DNA of 64,000 bases from Thiosymbion sp942492625 (GTDB taxonomy: Bacteria > Pseudomonadota > Gammaproteobacteria > Chromatiales > Chromatiaceae), in contig CALOFM010000010.1 in NCBI GenBank assembly GCA_942492625.1, forward strand, positions 62,001 through 126,000, given 5' to 3'. A program made the translations under genes and the position numbers. The notes below the pieces were generated by a model. That model was given only the letters and a program-made list of their open reading frames with translations. It made no database searches and had not been told where the DNA came from. Position 1 is the first letter of the stretch, and the number at the start of each line of letters is the position of its first letter. Positions 25,540-34,073 of the stretch are shown here, one piece after another.

Positions 25540-26334
25540 CTACTTCGCGCGGGAGCGCGGCCCGTAAACCAGACCGCCGGTCACCTCGATTGTCGTGCCA
25601 TCGATCGAGTCGTTAGCGATGACATGCTTGATGGTGCTGGCCAGCTCTTCCGGCTCGACGAGATGCCCCACATGAACATCCTTGAGCACAGCCTCCAAGG
25701 CCGCCTCGTTCATGCCCTTTAGAATCTCGGTGGCGGTATAGCCCGGGGAGACCCCGACAACGCGGATCGGAAGGTGCTTCAGATGGAACTCGCCCACCAG
25801 GATCTTCGGCCACAAGGTAAGCGCAACCTTGGTCGAGGAGTAGTTGAGCTGTCCAATCTGGCCGGTACTGTTGATCGAGGAGGTGATCAGCAGTAGACCT
25901 TCCCAGCCATTATCCGCCATACGACGAGCGGCCTCGCGCAGGGTGATGAAAGTGCCGACGAGATTGGTGTCGACCACCGCCTTGAACTGATCGGTGGTCA
26001 TGAAACTTCTGACCTTCCCGGTGGCTTTATCGGTGTTGATCATCAGGCTATCGGCGAAGCGACCGGCGTTCGCGAGGACCACGTTGAGAGAGCCGAAGGT
26101 CTCGATCGCCTTGTCCATCAGCTTGGCCACGTCGTCCTCGTTGGTGACATCGGTCTGCACAGCGATTGCCTCGCCCCCAGATTCCTTGATCTCGCCTACC
26201 GTTTGCTCCAGGCGCTCAATACGCCTGCCGGCTAGAACGACTTTGGCTCCGGCTTCGGCCAGATTCTTTGCAACCGCAGCACCGATTCCGGTACCGCCGC
26301 CCGTGATTACGACTACACTGCCTTTTACATCCAC
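25540..26334 (-). CDS. Short-chain dehydrogenase/reductase
   Basis: A 264-residue Rossmann-fold oxidoreductase. TGGGTGIG (about 11-18) binds the cofactor, LAGRR after strand 2 suggests NADP, and NAG follows strand 4. The active site is TSSINSTGQIGQLNYSSTK, with Ser, Tyr and Lys. It ends VTGGLVYGPRSRAK. GGAGG lies upstream of the ATG. It faces the hydrolase operon and is divergent from phaE. Possible roles are acetoacetyl-CoA reduction for PHA (PhaB-like) or oxidation of a 2-hydroxycyclohexanecarboxyl-CoA (BadH-like); the sequence does not decide. Confidence 0.82.
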   Translation of the reverse strand: MDVKGSVVVITGGGTGIGAAVAKNLAEAGAKVVLAGRRIERLEQTVGEIKESGGEAIAVQTDVTNEDDVAKLMDKAIETFGSLNVVLANAGRFADSLMINTDKATGKVRSFMTTDQFKAVVDTNLVGTFITLREAARRMADNGWEGLLLITSSINSTGQIGQLNYSSTKVALTLWPKILVGEFHLKHLPIRVVGVSPGYTATEILKGMNEAALEAVLKDVHVGHLVEPEELASTIKHVIANDSIDGTTIEVTGGLVYGPRSRAK

Positions 26335-26676
26335 TCTACACCTCCAGCCTTATTCGAATATTAGGTGAATCTTCTGCAGCAATGGCGATGAACATTGCTG
26401 GAACACGCCAAACCTGCGATTTGCGCGTTAAAGATTATCAGATCACAGATCTTCTGCAATAAATGCTCGCGGCCCTGTTCTGTTGCAGCATGTCTGGCAC
26501 TGTAGTATAAGCATCTTCCTTTGTTCGAGCCGCTGTTCTGTGTTGGCACCCCTCGCAACAAAATACACGGTTGGCGCTCCTGTACATTTCGGTCATGGCC
26601 GATGCGCGGCAAATGAGTCAATAAATCAATACCGGTTAATTTGAATATTACCAACAACTCTGAGGGGAGGAGCCAG
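26335..26676. other. Divergent regulatory interval between SDR and phaE
   Basis: 342 bases between opposite-facing genes. It contains the palindrome TATTCGAATA (26351-26360), an 8-bp inverted repeat (26377-26400), and two similar stretches ATCTTCTGCAGCAA and ATCTTCTGCAATAA near 26369 and 26449. The distal part close to phaE is visibly more AT-rich. No coding frame is convincing. Confidence 0.55.
26377..26400. promoter_or_regulatory. Inverted repeat, candidate operator
   Basis: CAGCAATG, an 8-base spacer, then CATTGCTG: a perfect 8-bp inverted repeat centred about 55 bases upstream of the SDR start. TGC-containing dyads of this kind resemble the sites of PHA regulators such as PhaR, but no phaR gene is in the window, so the binding protein is unknown. 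Confidence 0.45.
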
Positions 26677-27846
26677 ATGGCGGATTGGACCGAGCAGGCT
26701 GAGCAGATGCTGAAGACCTGGACCGCGGCGCAGAAAAGCCTGTGGGACAGCTGGCAAGACCTGGCTGGCAGCGTCGGCGGTTCCTCGCAAAAGCCGCAAG
26801 GTTTCTCCACGAATCCCATGGAATGGTTTCAGCAGTCGATGTCATCCTGGACGGACCCTGCCGGTGTCGCCCGAGACGCGGGGCGCCAAGTTTTCGGCAG
26901 TCAGTACTCCATGATGCAGAACTTGGATATGCTGACCAAGGCGTGGCGGATGATCGCCCCGCAACTCGATGCCGGGCAGGACTGGCGTTCGGGCCTCTCC
27001 GATTTTACCACCAACTGGTTCCAACAGCTCACCGGGACACCCCAGGGTCTGTTCGAGACGTCCAAAGACACCGGCGCCTTGTTGCAGTCCTATATGAAAG
27101 AGTGGGGCCCGTTGTTACAGCCATGGATTTCGTCGGCGATCCAAGCCACTGGCAGCGGACACCTCGGCGAAATGATGCTGGGGGGGTCGGAGGGTTTGAG
27201 CCGCCTGTTTACCATGGAGCAAGACGAGTTCGGCGCACCCCCTTTCAGTGGTTTTGCCGAAATCCCCAGTATTGGTCTCAACCGCGAGCATCAGGCAAAA
27301 ATCCTGCGGGCCTTCGACGCATTCGTCGATTTGCGCAAGGTGATGTTGGAGCTCAATAAGATGACGGTCGGCGCCTTGCAAAAATCCGTCGAAACCGTGA
27401 TGGAAACGCTGGTCGAGAAGGGCAAAAAGGGCGAAAAGATCGAGAGCGTGCGGGACTTGAACCGCTTGTGGTTGGATTCCGCCGACGACGTTTTCACCAA
27501 GATGTATGCGTCGGAGGATTACCTCAAGGTTCAGCACGAAGTCTCCAAGGCCGGGATGACCTACAAGATCATGCAACAGGATGTGGTCGAGTTGGTGCTC
27601 AAGAACCTCAACCTGCCGACGCGCAGCGAGCTCGACGATGCCTATAAGACGCTTTACGAATTGCGCAAAGAGGTTAAGACGCTAAAAAAGGAACTGCGTG
27701 AGCGGAACAAGCCGGCCGTGGAAGCCAAGGCACCGACCGAGAAAGCGATCAAGCAGGCAGCGGCTGAAACGACGACAAAACCTGCGGCGGCAAAGAAGGT
27801 CACAACGCGAAAGAAGGCAGCATCGCGCGCCAAGTCTGCGGACTAG
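26677..27846 (+). CDS. phaE: Class III PHA synthase subunit PhaE
   Basis: A 389-residue protein. The ATG at 26677 is chosen over 26641 because GGGAGGAG lies just upstream. Features of PhaE: tryptophan-rich N-terminus (MADWTEQAEQMLKTWTAAQKSLWDSW begins it), aromatic motifs such as NPMEWFQQSM, amphipathic helices, and the C-terminal block LPTRSELDDAYKTLYELRKEVKTLKKEL, which is a short coiled coil. The tail is lysine- and alanine-rich, like histone-like or phasin tails, and may contact DNA or granules. PhaE has no catalytic residues and activates PhaC. phaC follows after 49 bases. Confidence 0.9.
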   Translation: MADWTEQAEQMLKTWTAAQKSLWDSWQDLAGSVGGSSQKPQGFSTNPMEWFQQSMSSWTDPAGVARDAGRQVFGSQYSMMQNLDMLTKAWRMIAPQLDAGQDWRSGLSDFTTNWFQQLTGTPQGLFETSKDTGALLQSYMKEWGPLLQPWISSAIQATGSGHLGEMMLGGSEGLSRLFTMEQDEFGAPPFSGFAEIPSIGLNREHQAKILRAFDAFVDLRKVMLELNKMTVGALQKSVETVMETLVEKGKKGEKIESVRDLNRLWLDSADDVFTKMYASEDYLKVQHEVSKAGMTYKIMQQDVVELVLKNLNLPTRSELDDAYKTLYELRKEVKTLKKELRERNKPAVEAKAPTEKAIKQAAAETTTKPAAAKKVTTRKKAASRAKSAD

Positions 27847-27895
27847 CCCGATCGTTCAGCAACGCAATAACCTTTTTCTTTGGAGGAGATCCAAG

Positions 27896-28990
27896 ATGTC
27901 AGTGCCTATCGACATCCAGCCCAAAAACGCCGTAAAAGAGCTGAAGGCGATCAACGAGAAGATCACCAAGGGACTAGAGTTCCTGAGCAACCTCAAGGAC
28001 GAGGACGTGGAAATCGGTACCGCACCCAAGGAGACTGTGTACACCGAAGACAAGCTCAAGCTCTATCATTACCTGCCGACGCAGGAGAATTTGCTCGAGA
28101 CCCCGCTGCTGATCGTCTACGCACTGGTGAACCGCTATCTGGTGGCCGATCTGCAGCCAGACCGTTCCATGGTGCGCAATCTCGTCAACGAGGGCCTGGA
28201 CACCTACCTGATCGAGTGGGGCGATCCCTCGCCGGCGGATAAATACCTCACCATCGACGATTATGTAAACGGGTACCTCGACAACTGCGTTGACGTCTTG
28301 AGGGAGCGCCACGGCGTCGACAAGATCAATATCCTGGGAATCTGCCAAGGCGGTACGCTCAGCACCTGTTATTCGGCGCTGCACCCGGACAAGGTGGCGA
28401 ACCTCATCCTAACCGTGACCCCGATCGATTTCCATGCAGGTCAGGACGAATTGAAGCCGGAGCTTGGACTCCTGTTCAATTGGGGCAAAGGGGTGGACGT
28501 AGATGTGATGGTCGACGCCTATGGCAACGTGCCCGCGGACGTCCTCAACTTTACCTTCCTCATGGTGAAGCCCTTCGCGCTGAATTTCGGCAAGTACCAT
28601 GACATGCTGGACATGCTGGACAACGAAAAGGCGATGATGAACTTCCTGAGAATGGAAAAGTGGTTGTTCGACGGCCCGGACGCGGCCGGCGAGGCTTACC
28701 GCGAGTTCATCAAGGACTTTCTGCGGGACAACAAGCTAATCAAGAACGAGGTAGTGATCGGCGGCCGGAAGGTCGACCTCGCGAATCTCACCATGCCGAT
28801 TCTCAACTGCTACGCAACGGCCGATCACTTGGTGCCGCCTCCCTGTTCCAAGGCGCTGGCTGACAAGGCGGGCACCAAAGACTACGAAGAAATGGCCATC
28901 CCTGCAGGCCACATCGGCATCTATGTCGGCGGTAAGGCACAAAAAATGCTGGCGCCCGGCGTCGGCAAGTGGCTGCGCGAGCGCCAGTAG
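27896..28990 (+). CDS. phaC: Class III PHA synthase catalytic subunit PhaC
   Basis: A 364-residue catalytic subunit, the size of the Allochromatium vinosum enzyme. Triad: Cys150 in LGICQGG, Asp310 in ATADHLVPP and His339 in PAGHIGIYVGG. Other conserved stretches are LLIVYALVNRYLVADLQPDRS and YLIEWGDPSPADKYLTIDDY. TGGAGGAGATCC precedes the ATG at 27896; the open frame reaches back to 27698 but that part overlaps phaE out of frame. With PhaE it forms the class III enzyme, which typically prefers short-chain 3-hydroxyacyl-CoA. Confidence 0.95.
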   Translation: MSVPIDIQPKNAVKELKAINEKITKGLEFLSNLKDEDVEIGTAPKETVYTEDKLKLYHYLPTQENLLETPLLIVYALVNRYLVADLQPDRSMVRNLVNEGLDTYLIEWGDPSPADKYLTIDDYVNGYLDNCVDVLRERHGVDKINILGICQGGTLSTCYSALHPDKVANLILTVTPIDFHAGQDELKPELGLLFNWGKGVDVDVMVDAYGNVPADVLNFTFLMVKPFALNFGKYHDMLDMLDNEKAMMNFLRMEKWLFDGPDAAGEAYREFIKDFLRDNKLIKNEVVIGGRKVDLANLTMPILNCYATADHLVPPPCSKALADKAGTKDYEEMAIPAGHIGIYVGGKAQKMLAPGVGKWLRERQ

Positions 28991-29175
28991 GGCAAGGCGC
29001 TTCCAAGCTGTAATCCTATTCCGAAATCCCTCAGCTCGGCGCACGGACGCACCGGCATATTCGACCGCGATAACCTGTTGAACTTAAAGGAGCCGTAGAA
29101 ACGCGCTGTTGCGGTTTCCTGTCCCTCGACGGCCGGAGAGCCGTTACTGGACAACAACCACCCTGGAGATTTGAG

Positions 29176-30438
29176 ATGGCAGCCAAGAGATTTAATCGTG
29201 GTGTTGCAATGGTCGGGGCGGGCATGAGTAATTTCGGGGCCTTCCCCGGAAAAACGACCCGCGACCTGTTCGTCGAGGCATTCAAAGACATGCACGCGTC
29301 GGTGGACAAGGGGTTCGACCCCAACGATATCGACGAATGTTATTTCGGCAACTACAGCAGCAGTCAATTTGAAGGGCAAGGCTTTACAGCCCCCTTCATC
29401 GCCGATGCGGTAGGCATGACTCCGCGGCCCGCGATTCGCTGCGAAAACGCCTGCGCCAGCGGAGGCAGTGCCATCCGCCTGGGCATTACGGCAATCGCTT
29501 CCGGTATCGCCGACATGGTGCTGATCGGCGGTTACGAGAAAGAGACTGACCAGCCAACCGAAAAGGTGACCGAGATCCTGGCTACCGCCAGCGACAACCT
29601 GTACGAGAACGTGGCCGGCTTCACCTTCCCCGGCCTTTACGCGGCCCTGGCTACCGCCTACATGGACCGCTACGGTGCCACCGGCGAAACCATGATGAAG
29701 GTCGCCCTGCAAAACCACGAGAACGGGGCCCTCAATCCCAAGGCCCAGTTTGGAAAGCGTATCGGCGATTTCATCAAGATGAAGCAGAAGAGTGCCGAAA
29801 AAAGGGGTAAGCCCATCCCTGAGTGGGACGACGAGATGGCCTTCCTGCGCGACCCGCGCGCCAACCCGGTCATCTCCTGGCCCATGCGTCTGTTTGATTG
29901 CTCCCCGGTATCCGATGGCGCGGCGGCCTTGCTGCTGGTGGCCGACGACATGGCCCACAATTTCACCGACAGGCCGCTCCACATTATCGGAACTGGCTTG
30001 GCGTCCGGTGTGGCCATGCACGACCGTAGCGATCTGACCATGATCGAAACCGCGACCATCGCCGGTCAATCCGCCTACGAGATGGCCGGGTTGACACCGA
30101 AGGACATCCAGGTTTGCGAGGTCCACGACTGCTTCACGATGACCCAGGTGATCGCTACCGAGGACCTGGGCTTCTTCGAGCGTGGCGAGGGCTGGAAGGC
30201 GCTGGAGGAAGGTCGCACGGCTCGCGACGGCGACCGCCCCATCAATTCCTCCGGTGGCCTTAAGTCCAAGGGCCATCCGGTTGGCGCCTCCGGTGTCGCC
30301 CAGGTCGTCGAGGTCTGGAAGCAGTTACGGGGCGAGGCCGGCGACCGCCAGCTGGCGGGGGAGCCCGGCATCGGTATGACCCATAACCTGGGTGGCAGCG
30401 GCCAGGTTTGCGCCGTCAATATTTTCGAGAGGAGATAA
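29176..30438 (+). CDS. SCP2-type thiolase (acetyl-CoA acetyltransferase-like)
   Basis: A 420-residue thiolase-fold protein. The nucleophilic cysteine is Cys93 in RCENACASGG; the second-half motifs are CEVHDCFTMTQ, SSGGLKSKGHPVGASG and HNLGGSGQVCAVNIF. This layout is that of SCP-x/archaeal-type thiolases rather than the PhaA type. Thiolases of this kind work with an OB-fold DUF35 subunit, and exactly such a gene follows 4 bases after the stop. In the PHA setting it probably condenses acetyl-CoA with another acyl-CoA, as the two-subunit thiolases of haloarchaea do, or cleaves ring-derived ketoacyl-CoA. Confidence 0.85.
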   Translation: MAAKRFNRGVAMVGAGMSNFGAFPGKTTRDLFVEAFKDMHASVDKGFDPNDIDECYFGNYSSSQFEGQGFTAPFIADAVGMTPRPAIRCENACASGGSAIRLGITAIASGIADMVLIGGYEKETDQPTEKVTEILATASDNLYENVAGFTFPGLYAALATAYMDRYGATGETMMKVALQNHENGALNPKAQFGKRIGDFIKMKQKSAEKRGKPIPEWDDEMAFLRDPRANPVISWPMRLFDCSPVSDGAAALLLVADDMAHNFTDRPLHIIGTGLASGVAMHDRSDLTMIETATIAGQSAYEMAGLTPKDIQVCEVHDCFTMTQVIATEDLGFFERGEGWKALEEGRTARDGDRPINSSGGLKSKGHPVGASGVAQVVEVWKQLRGEAGDRQLAGEPGIGMTHNLGGSGQVCAVNIFERR

Positions 30439-30442
30439 GACC

Positions 30443-30859
30443 ATGAGCAAAGATTTTTACAACGCGGCCGGATTTTATGAGTTCGTCGACGAGAACAAGC
30501 TCATGGGCACCAAGTGCAAGTCCTGCGGTGAGCTTTTCCTGCCGCCACGCCCGGTCTGCTCTTCTTGTCACAGCGAAGAGATGGAATGGGTAGAAATGGG
30601 CGGAAAAGGCAAGCTGGAGGCCTTTACAGTGACCTTGTATGGTCCAACTCGCATGATGGAAGCCGGCTACGGACCGAAGAATCCCTATTGCGTCGGCGTC
30701 GTGCGTCTGGAGGAAGGTCCGGCCATCAGTGCCCAGATCCTCGGTCTGGACCTGTCAAAGCCCGAGGAGATCAAGATCGGCACCCCAATGCAGTTGACCT
30801 TCATCAATCGAACCGAGGGTGAAGCAGAGAAGACTTACATCGGGTTCGAAGCTGCTTAG
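30443..30859 (+). CDS. Zn-ribbon/OB-fold (DUF35) thiolase partner protein
   Basis: A 138-residue protein. Four cysteines at 25, 28, 39 and 42 (CKSCGE and CSSCHS) form a rubredoxin-like zinc ribbon, followed by an OB-fold (GKLEAFTVTLYGPTRM, NPYCVGVVRLEEGP). GAGGAGATAAG precedes the ATG at 30443. DUF35 proteins are obligate partners of SCP2-type thiolases and thiolase-like aldolases, possibly shuttling CoA substrates. The 4-base spacing to the thiolase and the terminator after it mark these two as the end of the phaE-phaC transcript. Confidence 0.88.
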   Translation: MSKDFYNAAGFYEFVDENKLMGTKCKSCGELFLPPRPVCSSCHSEEMEWVEMGGKGKLEAFTVTLYGPTRMMEAGYGPKNPYCVGVVRLEEGPAISAQILGLDLSKPEEIKIGTPMQLTFINRTEGEAEKTYIGFEAA

Positions 30860-30892
30860 CACATCGAAGAGAAGCTATCTCTGAGATTTAAT

Positions 30893-30921
30893 GGGCCGGC
30901 ATTCGCCGGCCCTATTCTTTT
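30893..30921 (+). terminator. Rho-independent terminator after the thiolase/DUF35 pair
   Basis: GGGCCGGC, loop ATTC, GCCGGCCC, then TATTCTTTT: a perfect 8-bp GC stem followed by a T-rich run, 34 bases after the stop codon. Confidence 0.85.
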
Positions 30922-31289
30922 CGGAACATCCCAGCCTTCCGCTTGCCCTCTCTGTCTGCCAGGTCCCGGCCGGTCCACTCCCTCTTATCCAGCTAATAAA
31001 TAACGGATTTCCCACCTCGTCAAATCTAGCTTCCTTGCGGAGCAGAGGTCCCGTACCGCTAGACTACCCCGGATCTTCACAGCGCTAGAGGTCACCGATC
31101 CGGGCTCATCCCCAGCGGCTCGCAGCAGAGACCATAAGCTTCACTAATTTTTGCATCGAGCAAACTTTTGTTGCGCTGCACAAAGACTTCAGTAAGATAA
31201 ACGAGGATGTATACCGCCGCCAGAGATCGAGAGACTCGCCCGGCTCGCGTCGGAAAGGTGGCACAAGAAACAGGAGAGGAGAGCGAACG
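30922..31289. other. Interval upstream of the second SDR
   Basis: 368 bases with no convincing gene. The last 150 bases are moderately AT-rich and presumably carry the promoter of the SDR. AGGAGAGGAG near 31271-31282 is its ribosome-binding site. Confidence 0.5.
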
Positions 31290-32111
31290 ATGAAAATTGA
31301 AGGCAAAACAGCTGTAATTACGGGTGCCGCCAGCGGCATCGGAAAAGCCACTGCCGAGATGTTGGCCGAGCGTGGGGCAAAATCCGTAGCGATGGTCGAT
31401 ATCACCGATAACATCGGCGCCGTGACGGCGGAGATGAACAAGAAATTAGGCAAGGAGGTGGGTAAGGCCTTCCAGGGGGACGTTACGAGCGAAGCCTTCC
31501 GCAAGGAAGTCTACGACGACATGTGCGGCAAAGACGGCGTCGTAAATATCTGCGTGCCCTCGGCCGGTATCTTCCGCGACCGCCTTTCGGTCATGCTCGA
31601 CAAAGAGACCGGAGAGCCCGACATCTATCCGGTCGAGATGTTCCATCAGGTGCTGGAGGTCAATCTGGTTCACCCAGTGTACTGGGCATTGGAGCTGGTT
31701 GCCCGCATGGCCCATAACCGCAAGGTGAATGGCAAGAAGAAGTGGCACCCGGACGAGACGATTCAGGGCACCGTTGTCTTCATCGGCTCCGTCGCCTCCC
31801 AGGGCAACAAGGGACAGATCTCCTACTCGTCCACCAAGGCTGCCCTGGAAGGCGCTGCCCAGACCCTGATGAAAGAGTCGATGTTCCACGGTGTGCGTAC
31901 CGCCGTCATCCATCCGGGCTTTGTAGATACCCCGATCCTGCAAGGCATGCCCGAAGGCTACCTGGAGAAGTACGTCCTACCCGATATTCAGCTCGGTCGT
32001 TTGATCAAGCCGGAGGAGTTGGCGGACGCGATCTGCTTCCTCGTCTCCAACTCCGCCGTTAGCGGCGAGCTCTGGGCCGATGCCGGATGGCATCCGCCAG
32101 CAGGGACCTAG
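31290..32111 (+). CDS. Short-chain dehydrogenase/reductase
   Basis: A 273-residue SDR. TGAASGIG (about 11-18) binds the nucleotide, MVDITD after strand 2 favours NAD, and the catalytic set is FIGSVASQGNKGQISYSSTKAA. An insertion of about 20 residues around KVNGKKKWHPDETIQG lies before the active-site strand, making the protein longer than PhaB (about 246). It resembles hydroxyacyl-CoA or hydroxysteroid dehydrogenases. Its place between the thiolase and a PhaC-like gene makes supply or oxidation of 3-hydroxyacyl-CoA plausible. Confidence 0.82.
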   Translation: MKIEGKTAVITGAASGIGKATAEMLAERGAKSVAMVDITDNIGAVTAEMNKKLGKEVGKAFQGDVTSEAFRKEVYDDMCGKDGVVNICVPSAGIFRDRLSVMLDKETGEPDIYPVEMFHQVLEVNLVHPVYWALELVARMAHNRKVNGKKKWHPDETIQGTVVFIGSVASQGNKGQISYSSTKAALEGAAQTLMKESMFHGVRTAVIHPGFVDTPILQGMPEGYLEKYVLPDIQLGRLIKPEELADAICFLVSNSAVSGELWADAGWHPPAGT

Positions 32112-32153
32112 AACCCCAGTCCGCTACTGGCGAGTAATAACGCAAACGGCAGA

Positions 32154-32225
32154 GGCGCAGGGCTCCTAAGCGGAGCGACTGCGCCAAGGGGGAGGTAGAC
32201 GGACATAGCGTCCGATCTGCCTCCC
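32154..32225 (+). other. Two consecutive hairpins downstream of the SDR gene
   Basis: Hairpin 1 (32154-32185): GGCGCA paired with TGCGCC, with an inner CTCC/GGAG. Hairpin 2 (32190-32225): GGGAGGTAGACGGAC against GTCCGATCTGCCTCCC, nearly complete pairing around the loop ATAGC. No T tract follows. The 290-base gap they sit in separates the SDR from the third PhaC-like gene. They may act as mRNA stabilisers, a factor-dependent terminator or a leader element. Confidence 0.55.
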
Positions 32226-32401
32226 GTTCGAGGGCCGAGACAATCAGACTCTCTGTTGCTCCGCAGTCGTAGCTTTTGTTGTGTGGTCGAGATGACGGGG
32301 TCGGTGCTCCGTTCGTAGTCTGTTTCCAGTATTGGTTTACAGCCACGCCACATCATTGTCTCCGCCAACGTTGATGAATCCAACCCTCACGGTGAATAAC
32401 C

Positions 32402-33880
32402 ATGTATGGATCAATACAAAGCGTCTTGAAAGAAATGCCCGACGTCAGCACCAGTTGGCTACGGTATATGACTGCGCTTACCCGCTCCTTTAAACGGGAG
32501 GAAACGGAGTTTCTCGACAGCTACCTGATCGCGGCGCAAATCGCGCTTCAGGCGGCCAAAGACAATCCCATGACTCTGCGTGACACCCTGGAGATCATGC
32601 AGCACAAATCGGCGCTCATGGCGAAGGGAGCGCGCGCCACCAGCGAGAAGATGACGGACTACATGTTCGATCAGATGAAGGAAGCCAACGAGGCGATGTT
32701 CAACACCATCCTCAACAACGAGGGCGAGAATCTCGCCGGCTACCTCAAGCGCGAAGCGGAGGTCATGGAAGCAGTCGCAAACTTCCCGGAAAAGATCGAG
32801 AGGGTGAAGGACGACTTCGGCTTCCATTTCAACACGTCGGCGTATCGGCTGGTCCATGACACCGGCTCCTTCCTCATGTATCAGGTGCTGCCGATCAAGG
32901 AAGGCGTCAAGGTAAACGACAAGCTGAAACCCATGATCCTGATACCGCCCTACATGTTGGGCACCCACATCCTCGCGTTCCTCCCCTACGAGGACAAGAG
33001 CTATGCCCACAGCTTCGCCAACGAGGGCATCCCCACCTACGTGCGCGTGGTCAAGGATATCGACCATAACGAGATCGTGCAAAACATGACTCCGGATGAC
33101 GACTGCGATCAGACGCGTGAGCTATGCGAAGTGCTCATGAAAAAGCACGGACAAAAGGTCACCCTGAACGGAACCTGCCAGGGCGGCTACATCTGCCTGA
33201 TGAACACGCTCTCGGGTACGCTGACGGACGTCAGTGACACCATCATCACGAACGTGGCCCCCATCGACGGCACCTACAGCGATGCCATTAGCGGCATGCC
33301 GTCCATGCACCATGACTTCATTACCCACACGCTTCCCAACGGAGGCAAGGTCGCCAACGGGTATATGCTGAGTCTTGGCATGCGTTTCGTCGCCATCGAC
33401 CGCGAGACGCCCTTGATCAAGGTTCTCGACCAGGCCTCACTGCAAAAGGCCACCGACCTCAATCCAGGAAAGACAGTAGCGGCCCTGTTCCGCTGGCTGC
33501 TGAAGGAACGCGTGCATCTGCCGCTGGAAATCGCCAAGATGAGCACCTGCACCTTCCACGAGCCGATCTCCGACGAAGGCGTGCTGCCGGCCAAGCTGTA
33601 CGACAAAGACTTGAAGGTCGGCGACCTGAAGGATCTGGGCGTGAAGTGGTATCAGAACTACGCCCTGAAGGACGACCTTGTTACGCCGGACTGTGCGACT
33701 GCGGCCAACAAGTTCCTGGAAGGGACAGATGTCATCGAGTCCGTACCCTTCCCGGGCGGCCACGTTGCGATCCTCACCAGCCCCTACAACAAGCGGGCCC
33801 CGGTGAACGATTACTTCACGGCGAAGGACGGCACCAAGTACCGCGGACCGGTTAAGTTCCAGCTCGAAATCTCCAACTGA
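32402..33880 (+). CDS. PhaC-like synthase/depolymerase with phasin-like helical N-terminal half
   Basis: A 492-residue protein in two parts. Residues 1 to about 135 are all-helical and amphipathic (SWLRYMTALTRSF, FLDSYLIAAQIALQAAKD, TDYMFDQMKEANEAMFNTIL), with the look of phasin or PhaE-type segments. Residues about 140-490 are a PhaC-type hydrolase domain: IPPYMLGTHILAFLPYEDKS, NGTCQGGYICL with Cys259, YALKDDLVTPD with Asp424 or 425 and PGGHVAILTSP with His454. The Cys nucleophile in GxCxGG is typical of PHA synthases, not of serine depolymerases. It fits none of classes I to IV by size and N-terminus. Transcribed alone with its own terminator. Confidence 0.75.
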   Translation: MYGSIQSVLKEMPDVSTSWLRYMTALTRSFKREETEFLDSYLIAAQIALQAAKDNPMTLRDTLEIMQHKSALMAKGARATSEKMTDYMFDQMKEANEAMFNTILNNEGENLAGYLKREAEVMEAVANFPEKIERVKDDFGFHFNTSAYRLVHDTGSFLMYQVLPIKEGVKVNDKLKPMILIPPYMLGTHILAFLPYEDKSYAHSFANEGIPTYVRVVKDIDHNEIVQNMTPDDDCDQTRELCEVLMKKHGQKVTLNGTCQGGYICLMNTLSGTLTDVSDTIITNVAPIDGTYSDAISGMPSMHHDFITHTLPNGGKVANGYMLSLGMRFVAIDRETPLIKVLDQASLQKATDLNPGKTVAALFRWLLKERVHLPLEIAKMSTCTFHEPISDEGVLPAKLYDKDLKVGDLKDLGVKWYQNYALKDDLVTPDCATAANKFLEGTDVIESVPFPGGHVAILTSPYNKRAPVNDYFTAKDGTKYRGPVKFQLEISN

Positions 33881-33900
33881 GGCCAAACCACCCAAGACAA

Positions 33901-33928
33901 GGCGCCCGCCGGGCGCCTTTTTCTTCTT
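33901..33928 (+). terminator. Rho-independent terminator after the PhaC-like gene
   Basis: GGCGCCC, loop GCC, GGGCGCC, then TTTTTCTTCTT, 20 bases downstream of the stop codon: a textbook stem and T run. Confidence 0.92.
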
Positions 33929-34073
33929 GCATACAGACAGCGGCCTTTCCGGCCGCATCTGATTTCGAGCTGTACGTCCGCCCGCGGACGCGAGCCGCAA
34001 ACGCACCCAACGTCAATAGACGGTCGAAAGACCCACGGCGATCAACAAATTGAGATCAGAGGAGCCGAGAACA

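Noticed and set aside
28921..30276. Minus-strand frame of 451 residues opposite the thiolase.
   Set aside because: Antisense shadow of the SCP2-type thiolase, no family match.
25540..32111. Naming either SDR as PhaB or BadH.
   Set aside because: Both have only general SDR motifs; neither matches the substrate-specific regions of PhaB or BadH closely enough by eye.
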